39,461 nucleotides of DNA from Eubacteriales bacterium (GCA_030535295.1 JAUMXK010000015.1:1-39461), one strand, 5' to 3'. Positions 14,320 to 23,721 are shown, counted from the stretch's first letter. The notes: a model not told the origin generated them from the letters alone. Program-made: numbers and translations.

Positions 14320-16355
14320 GATAAACTCACCATCCCTACCGATTGCAACTCTGTCGAGGCATCAATTTCATTGTAAGAGATTACCACGACTTCCGGTAAT
14401 TGCTCTTGAATAATTCGTTTATAATAAATTCTCAAAATCGGAGAAGTAATAATTATCGGCATTTTTCCCATCTCCGTCAGCTTACGCACTGCCAAATCCG
14501 TAGCTTCGATGATTTCAGAAATTACTGCCGGATCCAGTGCCAGATAAGTGCCTTGCTCGGAATGTTTGACCGACTCCATAATCATGGACTCCACTGCCGG
14601 ATCCAGAGTCAAGACCTGCTGATTCTTCTCGTCCAGAAATTTGGCACTGATACTTCTCTTTTGTGACTGTCTGGCATATTCGGTCAGCACATCCGTATCT
14701 TTGGTAAGCAGTGCCTGATCTGCCAAGGTTTCAAAAATAGTGACCAAATCCCGAATAGAAATGCCTTCGGACAATAAATTGGTCAAGACCTTTTGAATTT
14801 CACCCACACCCAAAAGCTTTGGCACCAGCTCGTCGATTAAGGTTTGATTTTCTTCTGCTACTTTGTTGATTAAATTCTTGACATCCTGACGGGTAATCAG
14901 TTCGCCTAAATGCGATTTAATCACTTCCGTCAAGTGCGTAGCAATAATGGAAGGCGGATCCACCACAGTATATCCGGCCGCTTCCGCTCTTTCCCTTTGC
15001 CCTTCCGTAATCCAAAGGGCAGGCAAACGGAAGGCAGGTTCAATCGTTTCAATTCCGTCAATCTGCTCATCCACAAATCCGGGATCCATGGCCAGGTAAT
15101 GATCAAATAAAATTTCCCCGTCAGATACTACATTGCCCTTAATCTTGATGACATATTGGTTCGGGCTAAGCTGAATATTGTCACGCAAGCGAATAATCGG
15201 CACAATCGCACCCAGCTCCAGTGCAATCTGTCTGCGAATCATGACCACTCTGTCCAGCAAATCACCGCCTTGCGATGAGTCTGCCAGCGGAATAATGCCA
15301 TAACCGAATTCCAACTCAATTGGGTCAACTTGCAATAAATTGATAACATTTTCGGGCTTGCGGATTTCCTCTGCCGCTTCCTCTTCCATGCTGATTTCCT
15401 CTTCGGTTTCCGATACTTTCAGATTATCTGCCATTTTCTTACCGGCAAACATGGTCATAAAGCCGATACCGCTGACAATCACGACCGGAAGCGGTGTGAC
15501 GATTCCCAGAAACACCAAAACACCACCCGCCATATACATGACTTTAGGTAGTGCAAACAATTGTTTTCCGATGGTATCACTGATTTCCGATTCTTTGGAT
15601 ACCTTGGTGACCAAAATACCGGTTGCCAAAGAAATCAGCAATGCCGGAATCTGACTGACCAGTCCGTCACCGATAGTAACAATGGCATACTGCTGTAAAG
15701 CCTCTTCTGTAGACATTCCCAGCTGCATCACACCGATTAAAATACCACCGATAATATTGATAAAAGTAACAATCAAGCCGGCGATGGCATCTCCTTTTAC
15801 GAATTTGGCCGCACCGTCCATGGAGCCGAAAAAGCTGGCTTCATCCTGAATCTTTTCTCTTCGCTTTCTAGCCTGCATTTCGTCAATCAAACCGGAGTTT
15901 AAGTCCGCATCAATCGCCATCTGTTTACCGGGCATGGCATCCAAAGTAAAACGTGCCGATACTTCCGCTACACGCTCCGAACCTTTGGTAATAACCATAA
16001 AGTTGATTAAGACCAAAATAAAGAAGACAATAATACCAACAATTAAATTGTTTCCGCCAACGAACTCACCGAAAGTCCTGATGACGCTACCGGCCGCTTC
16101 CGGACCGCCTGTCAGAATCGCTCTGGTCGAAGAAACATTGAGTGCCAGACGGAACATGGTGGTAAAGAGCAATATGGTCGGAAATGCCGACATTTCGAGT
16201 GCTTCCCTTGCAAACAAAGCATTAAAGAGAATGACAAGAGCAAGCAACAAGTTGACCGTGATAAGAATACTGATTAATACTCCGCTGAGCTGCAAAATCA
16301 TCAGTACCACTGTCATTACAATAAATAAGCCTAAAATTAAATCTCCAATTCTCAT
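14316..16355 (-). CDS. flhA: Flagellar export gate protein FlhA
   Basis: FlhA is the largest gate component of the flagellar type III export apparatus and forms the cytoplasmic nonameric ring that receives chaperone-substrate complexes. The 679-residue protein has eight predicted membrane segments in residues 1-320. The family motif lies between them: AIDADLNSGLIDE, then a basic RKRREK segment and SFFGSMDGAAKFVKGDAIAG. The cytoplasmic domain (about 350-679) includes YGIIPLAD, PRxxLxxDP-like LALDPAVES and ITSPILRIYYKRI. Length and motif order are normal. It overlaps flhB by one base upstream and flhF by four bases downstream. Confidence 0.98.
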   Translation of the reverse strand: MRIGDLILGLFIVMTVVLMILQLSGVLISILITVNLLLALVILFNALFAREALEMSAFPTILLFTTMFRLALNVSSTRAILTGGPEAAGSVIRTFGEFVGGNNLIVGIIVFFILVLINFMVITKGSERVAEVSARFTLDAMPGKQMAIDADLNSGLIDEMQARKRREKIQDEASFFGSMDGAAKFVKGDAIAGLIVTFINIIGGILIGVMQLGMSTEEALQQYAIVTIGDGLVSQIPALLISLATGILVTKVSKESEISDTIGKQLFALPKVMYMAGGVLVFLGIVTPLPVVIVSGIGFMTMFAGKKMADNLKVSETEEEISMEEEAAEEIRKPENVINLLQVDPIELEFGYGIIPLADSSQGGDLLDRVVMIRRQIALELGAIVPIIRLRDNIQLSPNQYVIKIKGNVVSDGEILFDHYLAMDPGFVDEQIDGIETIEPAFRLPALWITEGQRERAEAAGYTVVDPPSIIATHLTEVIKSHLGELITRQDVKNLINKVAEENQTLIDELVPKLLGVGEIQKVLTNLLSEGISIRDLVTIFETLADQALLTKDTDVLTEYARQSQKRSISAKFLDEKNQQVLTLDPAVESMIMESVKHSEQGTYLALDPAVISEIIEATDLAVRKLTEMGKMPIIITSPILRIYYKRIIQEQLPEVVVISYNEIDASTELQSVGMVSLS

Positions 16356-17470
16356 CAGATGGTGACTCCCTCATTTTTCATCGCATACACAAATGCTAAT
16401 ATTTCCGCTACCGTCTGATATAGCTCAGGCGGTATTTCATCTCCAATTTCCACGGTATAAAACAAAGTTCGTGCCAGAGATTTATTCTCGATAATCTCAA
16501 TCTTGTACTCCTTTGCCTTATCCTTAATATTTTTCGCTACCAAATCCGCTCCTTTGGCAATCACAATCGGAGCGGCATCTTTTCTGTCATCATATCGCAG
16601 TGCCACCGCAAAATGCGTCGGGTTGGTAATGATGACATCCGCTTTGGGAAGGTCCTGCATCATGCGGCGCATGGCTGCCTCCCTCATCTTTTGGCGAATC
16701 TTACCCTTAACTTCCGGATTACCTTCGGACTGTTTGTATTCATCTTTGACTTCCTGCTTGGTCATCTTGATGTCTTTTTCAAATTTATATCGGGTGTAGG
16801 CATAGTCAATTGCCGCCACCAAAATAAAAAACCAGCCGATACGGATACACAAATCCAAAACAATTTCAAACACAACTCGGTATGCAGTCATGGTATCCAT
16901 TTGATACAGATTAATCGCCAAATTGTCATAGTTTTTAATAGTATTATATACAAGAATCGAAATCAGGACAATCTTGAAAACCGCCTTCAAAAGCTCTACA
17001 ATGGTACGCATTGAGAAAATTCTTTTGACTCCCTTCAAAGGACTGGCATTGCTCAATTTCGGTGTTAAAGGTTTCCAAGTCACCATCCAGCCGACCTGCA
17101 CCAAATTGGTCACAACCCCTACGACAATCGCCACCAGAAAAAACGGCCAAATCATCAAAAGCATATCCTTGGCAATCTCCCACATCAAAGCATTTGCCAC
17201 CTGTGCCGTCAGTTCCTCCATATAAAAAAGACGAATACACTTTTCAAATACTTCCAGAAAGCGAGCCTTAATTTCCACCCCAAACACTTGAATCGCAAGA
17301 AACATCAAAATCAGCAAGAAAGCCGTTGTGACTTCATTGCTTCTGGCCACCTGTCCGTCTTTTCTGACCTTCTCTCTTTTTTTGCTTGTCGGCTGCTCCG
17401 TCTTTTCATCCGAAGCAAACAATTGCAAATTCAAAGATAGTAAATATCTTTTTGGAAATTCCTGTATCAT
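16355..17470 (-). CDS. flhB: Flagellar export switch protein FlhB
   Basis: FlhB changes export specificity from rod/hook to filament substrates after self-cleavage. The 371-residue protein has the N-terminal DEKTEQPTSKKREKVRKDGQVARS element, four membrane segments (about 48-65, 100-125, 160-178, 210-226), a charged linker and a cytoplasmic domain. The autocleavage motif NPTH is intact at residues 283-286. It carries an N-terminal extension of about 20 residues (LLSLNLQLFA), which I recall in clostridial FlhB proteins. The start ATG 17470 overlaps the fliR stop by four bases. Hook-length control by FliK, also encoded in this operon, would act through this protein. Confidence 0.98.
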   Translation of the reverse strand: MIQEFPKRYLLSLNLQLFASDEKTEQPTSKKREKVRKDGQVARSNEVTTAFLLILMFLAIQVFGVEIKARFLEVFEKCIRLFYMEELTAQVANALMWEIAKDMLLMIWPFFLVAIVVGVVTNLVQVGWMVTWKPLTPKLSNASPLKGVKRIFSMRTIVELLKAVFKIVLISILVYNTIKNYDNLAINLYQMDTMTAYRVVFEIVLDLCIRIGWFFILVAAIDYAYTRYKFEKDIKMTKQEVKDEYKQSEGNPEVKGKIRQKMREAAMRRMMQDLPKADVIITNPTHFAVALRYDDRKDAAPIVIAKGADLVAKNIKDKAKEYKIEIIENKSLARTLFYTVEIGDEIPPELYQTVAEILAFVYAMKNEGVTI

Positions 17471-18249
17471 CTTCCACTCATTCCTCTGATAAACTCATAC
17501 ATACTTTCCGTTCCACGCTCGATAATGCCGGCACTCAAGCCTTCAAATACAAAAAAGGTGACATAAACCGTCAAAAACCCTAAGAGCAATTTAATCGGAA
17601 AACCGACCACAAACATATTCAGCTGCGGAGCCGTTCTTGCCAGAATGCCCAGTACCGCATTGGAAATCAGCATCACAAAAAAGACCAAAAGAGAAATCTG
17701 CATTGCCAGCACAAAATAATCCCGCAGCAAATAAAACATCGAATCATATAGGCCATAGGTCAGTTGCATTCCACCCAAGGGAATCAGGCGAAAACTCTGC
17801 TTTAAAGCTTCCAAAAAATAGTAGTAAGCCCTGGTCATCAGCATTACAAAAATCAAAATAAAATAATAGAAATTTCCTGTAACCGTAAATTGCATACTGC
17901 TAAGCGGATCCACCACACTAACCATAGAAAGTCCGATTTGCATGTCAATAAACTGACCGGCCATCGAAAGCGAAGAATAAATCAAATAAACAGCAAAGCC
18001 AAGCAGCCAGCCGGTGAAGAACTCCTTAACCACTGCGATAAAATAAAGAATCGGCTCCGAAGTCGTCACAGGAGCGGCAAGCGGCATCATCTGCGTAAAA
18101 ATGACAGTAATGGCAAAAGCCGTAAATACCCTGACACGCCTCGGCATATTCTGATTACTAAAAAAAGGAATCATGATAAACATTCCCAGGATTCTTACAA
18201 AAACCAGCAAAAATGTTTCAATAAATCCCATCTCCAATAACGATGCCAT
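17467..18249 (-). CDS. fliR: Flagellar export gate protein FliR
   Basis: FliR is one of the three small membrane proteins (with FliP and FliQ) that build the helical export pore. This 260-residue protein is almost wholly hydrophobic, with about six membrane segments and the family features FVRILGMFIMIPFFSNQNMPRR near the N-terminus and GMQLTYGLYD in the middle. It ends with the polar tail GTESMYEFIRGMSGR. The start ATG 18249 lies 12 bases after fliQ, after AAAGGGG. The order fliP-fliQ-fliR-flhB-flhA is the standard gate cluster. Confidence 0.96.
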   Translation of the reverse strand: MASLLEMGFIETFLLVFVRILGMFIMIPFFSNQNMPRRVRVFTAFAITVIFTQMMPLAAPVTTSEPILYFIAVVKEFFTGWLLGFAVYLIYSSLSMAGQFIDMQIGLSMVSVVDPLSSMQFTVTGNFYYFILIFVMLMTRAYYYFLEALKQSFRLIPLGGMQLTYGLYDSMFYLLRDYFVLAMQISLLVFFVMLISNAVLGILARTAPQLNMFVVGFPIKLLLGFLTVYVTFFVFEGLSAGIIERGTESMYEFIRGMSGR

Positions 18250-18261
18250 CCAAACACCCCT

Positions 18262-18534
18262 TTACTTGACAATAAACTCACTAAAGCTCATCACTGCTTT
18301 TTTGAAAAACTCAATCATATACGTCCCGATAAACGGCCCGAATACCAGTGCACCGATAAAAATGGCAATAATTTTCGGTACAAAGGCAAGTGTCTGCTCC
18401 TGAATCGACGTAATCGTCTGGAAAATACTAACCAACAAACCGACCACCAAAGCAATCAGCAAAAGCGGTCCTGAAGTCATAATCACCACATAAATGGCTT
18501 CTCTGGCAAAATCTAACACTAAATCCGTATTCAT
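18262..18534 (-). CDS. fliQ: Flagellar export gate protein FliQ
   Basis: This 90-residue two-helix membrane protein has the usual FliQ length. The hallmarks are present: an N-terminal DFAREAIYVV, SGPLLLIALVVGLLVSIFQ with TSIQEQTLAFVPKI between the two membrane helices, and a polar C-terminus. I choose ATG 18534 because AGGGAG lies seven bases before it and MNTDLVLDFAREA is the family-like N-terminus. An open frame extends 20 codons further upstream into fliP without a better site. FliQ wraps around the FliP-FliR core of the export gate. Confidence 0.96.
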   Translation of the reverse strand: MNTDLVLDFAREAIYVVIMTSGPLLLIALVVGLLVSIFQTITSIQEQTLAFVPKIIAIFIGALVFGPFIGTYMIEFFKKAVMSFSEFIVK

Positions 18535-18548
18535 AGTCACTCCCTTTT

Positions 18549-19355
18549 CTAACGATAAAAGGTACGCACCAATTGACCGATAATCAAGTTCCAACCGTCT
18601 GCTACGATAAAGAGCAGCAACTTAAACGGCATAGAAATCATAACCGGCGGCAACATCATCATACCCATAGACATCAAAGTACTCGCCACCACCATATCAA
18701 TCACAATAAAGGGAATATAAATCAAAAATCCCATAATAAATGCAGCTCGCAATTCTGAGATAATAAAAGCCGGAATCATAGCGGTAATCGGAATTTCTTC
18801 AACTCTCTCCACCGTTCCCACTTCGGCAATCTCCAGAAAAAGTTTCAAATCCTTGTCATTCGTCTGCTTTAGCATAAACTCACGAAGCGGCTTCATTCCT
18901 CTCTCCAGTGCCACCTGCTGCGTAATCTCGCCCCGAGAATACGGCTGCAAGGCCTGTTCATTAATCTGATTGCCGAGAGGAGCCATTATGAACAAAGTAA
19001 TAAAAAGAGCCAAGCCAATCAACACCTGATTCGGTGGTGCCTGCTGCGTTCCCAAAGCCGTTCTTGTAAAATGTAAAACAATCAGGACTCGGGTAAAGGA
19101 TGTCAGCATCAACAAAAATGCCGGTGCCATTGCAATGATAGTCAAAATAAAAAGTATCTGCAAGCTATTTACCACATCTGCGCCATTCTCCGCCGGCTTA
19201 AAATTAAAGTCGAAGGAAAATGGAATAGGCACATTATCCACTGTTGCCCATGCGGCCTGCATGCCGCTCAACGTAAAAATAGTTACAAATACTCCTAAAA
19301 AATGCAATATCCTCTTTCTATGTAGTTGTCCGATTTTTTGAAATCTATTTTTCAT
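18549..19355 (-). CDS. fliP: Flagellar export gate protein FliP
   Basis: FliP forms the pentameric core of the export pore. The 268-residue protein begins with a basic stretch and hydrophobic segment ending in AWA-TVD, a probable cleavable signal peptide as known for FliP. The signatures follow: FILTIIAMAPAFLLMLTSFTR, LGTQQAPPNQVLIGLALF, PAFIISELRAAFIMGF and the final FKLLLFIVADGWNLI. The start ATG 19355 lies inside the end of fliO (11-base overlap), so the two are coupled. Length is at the long end because of the leader peptide. Confidence 0.97.
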   Translation of the reverse strand: MKNRFQKIGQLHRKRILHFLGVFVTIFTLSGMQAAWATVDNVPIPFSFDFNFKPAENGADVVNSLQILFILTIIAMAPAFLLMLTSFTRVLIVLHFTRTALGTQQAPPNQVLIGLALFITLFIMAPLGNQINEQALQPYSRGEITQQVALERGMKPLREFMLKQTNDKDLKLFLEIAEVGTVERVEEIPITAMIPAFIISELRAAFIMGFLIYIPFIVIDMVVASTLMSMGMMMLPPVMISMPFKLLLFIVADGWNLIIGQLVRTFYR

Positions 19356-19698
19356 CCTTGTGGCCTGCCTTTTCCTTGAATTTTGTTAAAACCTGGTCAA
19401 AAAGTTGGCTGCTGGCAGGCTCCGTATTCTCTAGTCCCTTAGTATCTTCGGCATTTAGTTCCGTCAAAAAAGAAATGCTATCCTTGGATACGGCAATCAA
19501 AAAATACCTTCCGCCCACTTGAATGATTTGCAGCATCCTGCCGGGCGATACATACATCGCCTCAATGAGGCGCATAGCCTTTCCGGTCTGCCTGCCAAAT
19601 TGCATTCCTGCAATTTTTTTACTCGCAAATTGAGCTGCCCATAAAACAGCCATAAATGCCAATACTAACAGCGTAATTTCTAAAAAATGCTTGGGCAT
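19345..19698 (-). CDS. fliO: Flagellar export assembly factor FliO (FliZ-type)
   Basis: FliO helps FliP assemble and is the least conserved gate protein. The 117-residue product has one N-terminal membrane helix (about 4-24) and a small beta-rich domain with GRQTGKAMRLIEAMYVSPGRML, then VGGRYFLIAVSKDSISFLTEL, the characteristic FliO core. The C-terminal tail is charged. It lies between cheY and fliP, where B. subtilis has the equivalent gene named fliZ. The start ATG 19698 is four bases after the cheY stop, within a tight CheY-FliO-FliP block. Confidence 0.92.
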   Translation of the reverse strand: MPKHFLEITLLVLAFMAVLWAAQFASKKIAGMQFGRQTGKAMRLIEAMYVSPGRMLQIIQVGGRYFLIAVSKDSISFLTELNAEDTKGLENTEPASSQLFDQVLTKFKEKAGHKDEK

Positions 19699-19702
19699 TC
19701 TA

Positions 19703-20068
19703 CTATCCTATTACTTTGCTTACCGCTTCAATGACTCGATCACGGTCAAAAGGTTTTACAATAAAATCTTTTGCTCCGGCTTGAATCGACTCGATAACCA
19801 TAGCCTGTTGGCCCATTGCCGAACACATAATGATGTTGGCTTTCGGATCTGCCGCCTTGATTGCTTTGACTGCTTCAATTCCGTCCATTTCCGGCATGGT
19901 AATATCCATCACTACCAAATTCGGTTTCAACTCGTTATACTTTTCCACGGCTTTCAATCCGTTTTCTGCCTCGCCTACTACATTGTAACCATTCTTGGTT
20001 AAAATGTCTTTGATCATCATTCTCATAAAAGCGGCATCATCAACAATTAAAATATTCTTATCTGACAT
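19703..20068 (-). CDS. cheY: Chemotaxis response regulator CheY
   Basis: CheY is the diffusible signal that, when phosphorylated by CheA, binds FliM and FliY at the motor. The 121-residue protein is a lone receiver domain. It has Asp10-Asp11 for Mg2+, phospho-acceptor Asp55 in VVMDITMPEMDG, Ser/Ala in MCSAMGQQ (the signalling Ser), and the Lys in FIVKPFD. The strong GGAG upstream of ATG 20068 and its place directly after fliY match B. subtilis. The preceding gap of 59 bases shows no clear promoter. Confidence 0.97.
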   Translation of the reverse strand: MSDKNILIVDDAAFMRMMIKDILTKNGYNVVGEAENGLKAVEKYNELKPNLVVMDITMPEMDGIEAVKAIKAADPKANIIMCSAMGQQAMVIESIQAGAKDFIVKPFDRDRVIEAVSKVIG

Positions 20069-20127
20069 TTTTTTCTCCTTATATCCTATTTACGATAAGT
20101 TATTATCTATGTTACTCGATTCGTGAG

Positions 20128-21288
20128 TTATTTCAAAATTTCCGTGACACGAATACTAAAGTTCTCTTCTATGACCACTACCTCACCTCTGGCTACTACT
20201 TTGCCGTTGACTAAAATATCAATTGGCTCACCGGAAAGTTTGTTGAGCTCAATAATGCTACCCGGTGCAAGCTCCAAAATATCCTTAATACTTCTTTTGG
20301 TTCTGCCCAGCTCTACGGTCACTTCCAGCTGAACATCCATAATCAATTCAATATTTTCCTTTTGTTGAATAAAGGATGTCATTTCAAAGTTTTGGAATTG
20401 TGCCGGCTGTACCTCGACCGGATGATTGTAAATCGCTGCTGACGATTGATGCGGCATAGACGCATAATTCATTTGCGGCATCCCCCCCATGTTGGCCATC
20501 GGCTGTGCCTGCATATTCGGCATTGCCGTTTCCGTTACCGGTGCTGTAGGACTTGGTGCGGCCACCGGTGCCGGTGCAGCGGGTTGCTCCGCCTTGACCT
20601 CCACCTCTTCATTTTTCTTTTTATGCTCCATAAAGGTAGAAATGACTTCTTTGGCAAATCTCAACGGATATATTTGCGATAAAGTATTATCAATCAAATC
20701 ACCGATTTTGATACTGAAATCCACCTCAATAAATTGGTCTTCCTGACCGGCAATCGCATCCGGCATCTCAGACTGTAAATCAATCTTAGAAGCCACCGGA
20801 GGTAAAATATCGACCTTCTTCTTGAACATAGAAGACAGAGCGGTCGCCGAAGCCCCAATCATTTGGTTCATCGCCTCACTTATCGCACTTAAATGTAAAT
20901 CACTCAACTCTTCGCTGACATTGGTTCCATCGCCACCCATCATCAAATCCGTAATAATTTTGGCATCCTCTTCCAATAAAACCAAAACATTATTGCCTTC
21001 CAGCCCCTCTTTGTATTTCAGCTGAACCGTTACATAAGGAGATGTATGCTTCTTGACAAAGCCATCCCATGTCACAATCGAAACGGTAGGGGTAGTAATC
21101 GTAACCTTTTGATTCACCAACGCTGATAAGGAGGTTGCCGCAGCACCCATACTGATATTCGAAACTTCTCCGATTGCATCTTCTTCTCTTGGCTCCAAGG
21201 ATGCCGTTTCGACATTTTCATCCGAATTCAATTCTTCTCTTCCCTGAAGCAAAGCATTGATTTCTTCTTGTGATAGTAAATCGCTCAT
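20128..21288 (-). CDS. fliY: Flagellar switch phosphatase FliY (FliN-type switch protein)
   Basis: FliY combines the C-ring role of FliN with CheY-P phosphatase activity. In this 386-residue protein, residues 1-17 (LLSQEEINALLQG) match the CheY-P-binding peptide also seen at the start of FliM. A CheC-like domain follows, with its two sites as GEVSNISMGAAATSLSAL and ISEAMNQMIGASATALSSM; Glu and Asn are kept at both. A Pro/Ala/Met-rich linker spans about 225-285, and the last 80 residues are the FliN/SpoA domain with VTVELGRTKRSIKDILEL and LSGEPIDILVNGKVVARGEV. The first site reads E-V-S-N instead of the usual E-I-G-N. It starts one base inside the fliM stop (TAATG). Confidence 0.97.
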   Translation of the reverse strand: MSDLLSQEEINALLQGREELNSDENVETASLEPREEDAIGEVSNISMGAAATSLSALVNQKVTITTPTVSIVTWDGFVKKHTSPYVTVQLKYKEGLEGNNVLVLLEEDAKIITDLMMGGDGTNVSEELSDLHLSAISEAMNQMIGASATALSSMFKKKVDILPPVASKIDLQSEMPDAIAGQEDQFIEVDFSIKIGDLIDNTLSQIYPLRFAKEVISTFMEHKKKNEEVEVKAEQPAAPAPVAAPSPTAPVTETAMPNMQAQPMANMGGMPQMNYASMPHQSSAAIYNHPVEVQPAQFQNFEMTSFIQQKENIELIMDVQLEVTVELGRTKRSIKDILELAPGSIIELNKLSGEPIDILVNGKVVARGEVVVIEENFSIRVTEILK

Positions 21289-22274
21289 TATGTATCCTCC
21301 CTATTCATTACACCGGTAATCATTGCCGCATTCTTTCCACCGGACAAACCGGCCTTTCCATAAAACTTTGGTATATTTCCCACCAGTACCTCTACTTCAT
21401 CCGTAATTTTTCGTTCTAAGCGAATAATATCCCCACACTGTAAATGAACAAAATCATCCACGGAGATATTGGTTTTCCCTAAAATAACCCGCATCGGGAT
21501 TTTCGAAAGCTCAATTTGCTTTTCAATATATTGTGCATATAATTCCACATTGGTTTCTTTAATGCTGCTAAACCAATATCTGGTATTCAATTTATCAATA
21601 ATCGGCTCTAAGGTAATGTAAGGAATACATACATTAACCAGACCTTCTACACTGCCAATCTTTAGATTCAAAGTAATCAGCGCTACAATTTCGGTTGGAG
21701 AAATAAACTGTGCAAATTGAGGATTGGTTTCAATTTGCGTCAAGCGCGGCATGATATTGACTACATTTTTCCAAGCTTCAACCATTTCATCAATCATCAT
21801 CGACATAATTTTTTGGATTACCGTGATTTCTATTTCTGTGAAGTCTCTACCGTGGATAATACCATTGCCGTTACCTCCCAGTAATCGGTCTACAATGGCA
21901 AAACCAATATTGGCGGACATTTCCATGACAAAGTTTCCTTTCAGCGGCCTCACTTCTAAAATCGCCAGCAACGCCGGATTGGATAAAGCATTGGAGAATT
22001 CCGAATACGAAATGGCTTCGGAATTGATGACTTCCAATTGACAGGAGGTCCTCATTCTACCGGAAAGCAAAGTTGCCAATAATCTGGCATAATGTTCATG
22101 AATAATTTCCAAAGTCCTTAAATGATCTTTGGCAAATTTGGACGGTCTGGAAAAATCATATTCTTTGATTTGTTTTTCGCCTTTTTCCGACTGAATCTCT
22201 TCAACGTCCAATTCCCCTGTATTTAAGGCATTTAACAGTTGATCTATTTCACTTTGACTTAGGATATCACTCAC
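21288..22274 (-). CDS. fliM: Flagellar motor switch protein FliM
   Basis: FliM forms the middle of the C-ring and receives CheY-P. The 328-residue protein has the N-terminal CheY-P-binding motif ILSQSEIDQLLNAL and a conserved YDFSRPSKFAKDHLRTLEIIHE segment. The middle domain follows with LLGGNGNGI, the GGxG region that contacts FliG. The C-terminal SpoA domain has VILGKTNISVDDFVHLQCGD and GNIPKFYGKAGLSGG. It starts at GTG 22274, seven bases after GGAGGTGAAGTC-type Shine-Dalgarno sequence; no nearby ATG is better. It is coupled to fliY by a one-base overlap. Confidence 0.97.
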   Translation of the reverse strand: MSDILSQSEIDQLLNALNTGELDVEEIQSEKGEKQIKEYDFSRPSKFAKDHLRTLEIIHEHYARLLATLLSGRMRTSCQLEVINSEAISYSEFSNALSNPALLAILEVRPLKGNFVMEMSANIGFAIVDRLLGGNGNGIIHGRDFTEIEITVIQKIMSMMIDEMVEAWKNVVNIMPRLTQIETNPQFAQFISPTEIVALITLNLKIGSVEGLVNVCIPYITLEPIIDKLNTRYWFSSIKETNVELYAQYIEKQIELSKIPMRVILGKTNISVDDFVHLQCGDIIRLERKITDEVEVLVGNIPKFYGKAGLSGGKNAAMITGVMNREDT

Positions 22275-22304
22275 GACTTCACCTCCCTAAAACCTAAAAG
22301 CAAT

Positions 22305-22802
22305 TTATCTTTGGCTGGATAATACATCCGAAAATACAACATCAATAATGGAGTTGGTTTCAAATAGTTTACGAGTTAATTCCAAGATTTCTTGCTTTAA
22401 TTGTTGCTGACTTTCAATATCTTCAAACGGATTGGTGGTCTTTTCCTTCACCAGGGTTTGAATACGATCTCTGACCAGACCTTGTTTTTCTGCAAATTGC
22501 ACCAATACATCTTCTGTATCTTTTTCGTCATTGTTTAAGACAAATCCGATATTGGCAACCACATTGGTTGATTTCTTTTCGCCTTCTTTCGGCGGATAAG
22601 AAAAAATAAACTGTTTTTCCATATTATATAAGGTTTGTTGCGATAATGGAATTTCAGCTGATACTTCACTTGGGGATTTGCTGCCCTCTGACAAATGGGC
22701 TATTTCACTTTTCACTCCGTTGACCGTCAGCAGCGTTATCACACATACAACAACCGCTACCAAGCTTAATACGATATTCACAATCGGTAATAATTTTTCC
22801 AC
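22305..22802 (-). CDS. fliL: Flagellar basal body-associated protein FliL
   Basis: FliL is a single-pass membrane protein that surrounds stators and supports torque and swarming. The 165-residue product has a membrane helix at about residues 7-28, a short linker, and a periplasm-facing-type domain with ANIGFVLNND, VRDRIQTLVKEKTTNPFEDIESQQQLKQEIL and IDVVFSDVLSSQ, the standard FliL ending. The start is GTG 22802, eight bases after AGGAGG. Its position between motB and fliM matches its work at the stator-switch interface. Confidence 0.93.
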   Translation of the reverse strand: MEKLLPIVNIVLSLVAVVVCVITLLTVNGVKSEIAHLSEGSKSPSEVSAEIPLSQQTLYNMEKQFIFSYPPKEGEKKSTNVVANIGFVLNNDEKDTEDVLVQFAEKQGLVRDRIQTLVKEKTTNPFEDIESQQQLKQEILELTRKLFETNSIIDVVFSDVLSSQR

Positions 22803-22840
22803 AATGTTATCCTCCTTGACTTCTTGTTTCTTTCAAAACT

Positions 22841-23719
22841 TTATTTAATATCTCTTTCCTCTAATACTTTTTCTTCCGCTCGAAGCAAAAGCTTAATTTC
22901 CACTCGGCGATTGTGCGCCCTTCCCTCCGGAGTGGCATTGGTATCAATCGGGTGAAACTCCCCATATCCCGTACTGGAAACTTTTTGTGGAATAAAACCA
23001 TGCTGATTGACCAATTCTTCTTCTACCGCAATCGCTCTGGCCGCTGATAAATAGCGGTTACTCTTGTAAAAACCGTTGTTAATCGGACGATTGTCGGTAT
23101 GCCCTTCGACCTGAATATCATAGCTGTTGTATTGGGATTCCTTCAACACTTCGGAAATGACTCCGATAGCAGCCACGGCATCTTCTTTTAAAATCGCCAT
23201 ACCGCTGTCAAATAAATATTCCCCTCGCAAAGTCAGCTTGACATAGTTCGGAGTATAGGAAACTTCAATCTCGGCATTGAGCAAATCATTGTTGATTTCA
23301 TTCTGCACTTCTTCCTGAATGGTTTCCGCAATTTTCTTTGCTTCTTTGAGTTTTTTCATCTCTTCCCGTTCAGATTCTTCGAGTTCTTCCAAGTCTTCCG
23401 TTTCCATATTATAATGCTCGGTATTCAGTGCATTTTCACCGCCGCTGATTACCGCATTGATATTTTCTAATTGTACGGTTCCGTTGATGATTAAATCACC
23501 ACCGGTAATGGCTTCTCCTCCCGGCATGAAATCGGTCATATATTCCCCTTGACCGGTAAAATATTCCATTACCTTCTGAAATTTTTCCTGGTTGATGCTG
23601 GACATGGAAAACAATAGCACAAAAAAGCACAAGAGCAAGGTAACCATATCTCCATACGTTGCCATCCATGCCGGAGCTCCGCTCCCGCCGCCATCACCTT
23701 GTTGCTTCCTCTTTGCCAT
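22841..23719 (-). CDS. motB: Flagellar motor stator protein MotB
   Basis: MotB anchors the stator to peptidoglycan and carries the ion-binding aspartate. The 292-residue protein has a short basic Gly-rich N-terminus, one membrane helix at about residues 20-42, and the channel residue Asp24 in ATYGDMVTLLLCF. A long Glu/Lys-rich segment (about 100-150) precedes the OmpA-like domain, with VEGHTDNRPIN, RYLSAARA and GYGEFHPIDTN-RRVEI. The ion type, H+ or Na+, cannot be decided from these residues. It starts two bases after motA ends; the two form the motor unit. Confidence 0.97.
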   Translation of the reverse strand: MAKRKQQGDGGGSGAPAWMATYGDMVTLLLCFFVLLFSMSSINQEKFQKVMEYFTGQGEYMTDFMPGGEAITGGDLIINGTVQLENINAVISGGENALNTEHYNMETEDLEELEESEREEMKKLKEAKKIAETIQEEVQNEINNDLLNAEIEVSYTPNYVKLTLRGEYLFDSGMAILKEDAVAAIGVISEVLKESQYNSYDIQVEGHTDNRPINNGFYKSNRYLSAARAIAVEEELVNQHGFIPQKVSSTGYGEFHPIDTNATPEGRAHNRRVEIKLLLRAEEKVLEERDIK

Positions 23720-23721
23720 CT

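Noticed and set aside
14453-14479. A perfect GCCGATAA sigma-28 -10-like box within flhA
   Set aside because: The expected TAAA at 15 bases upstream is absent (TGAC is found), and it is inside coding DNA.
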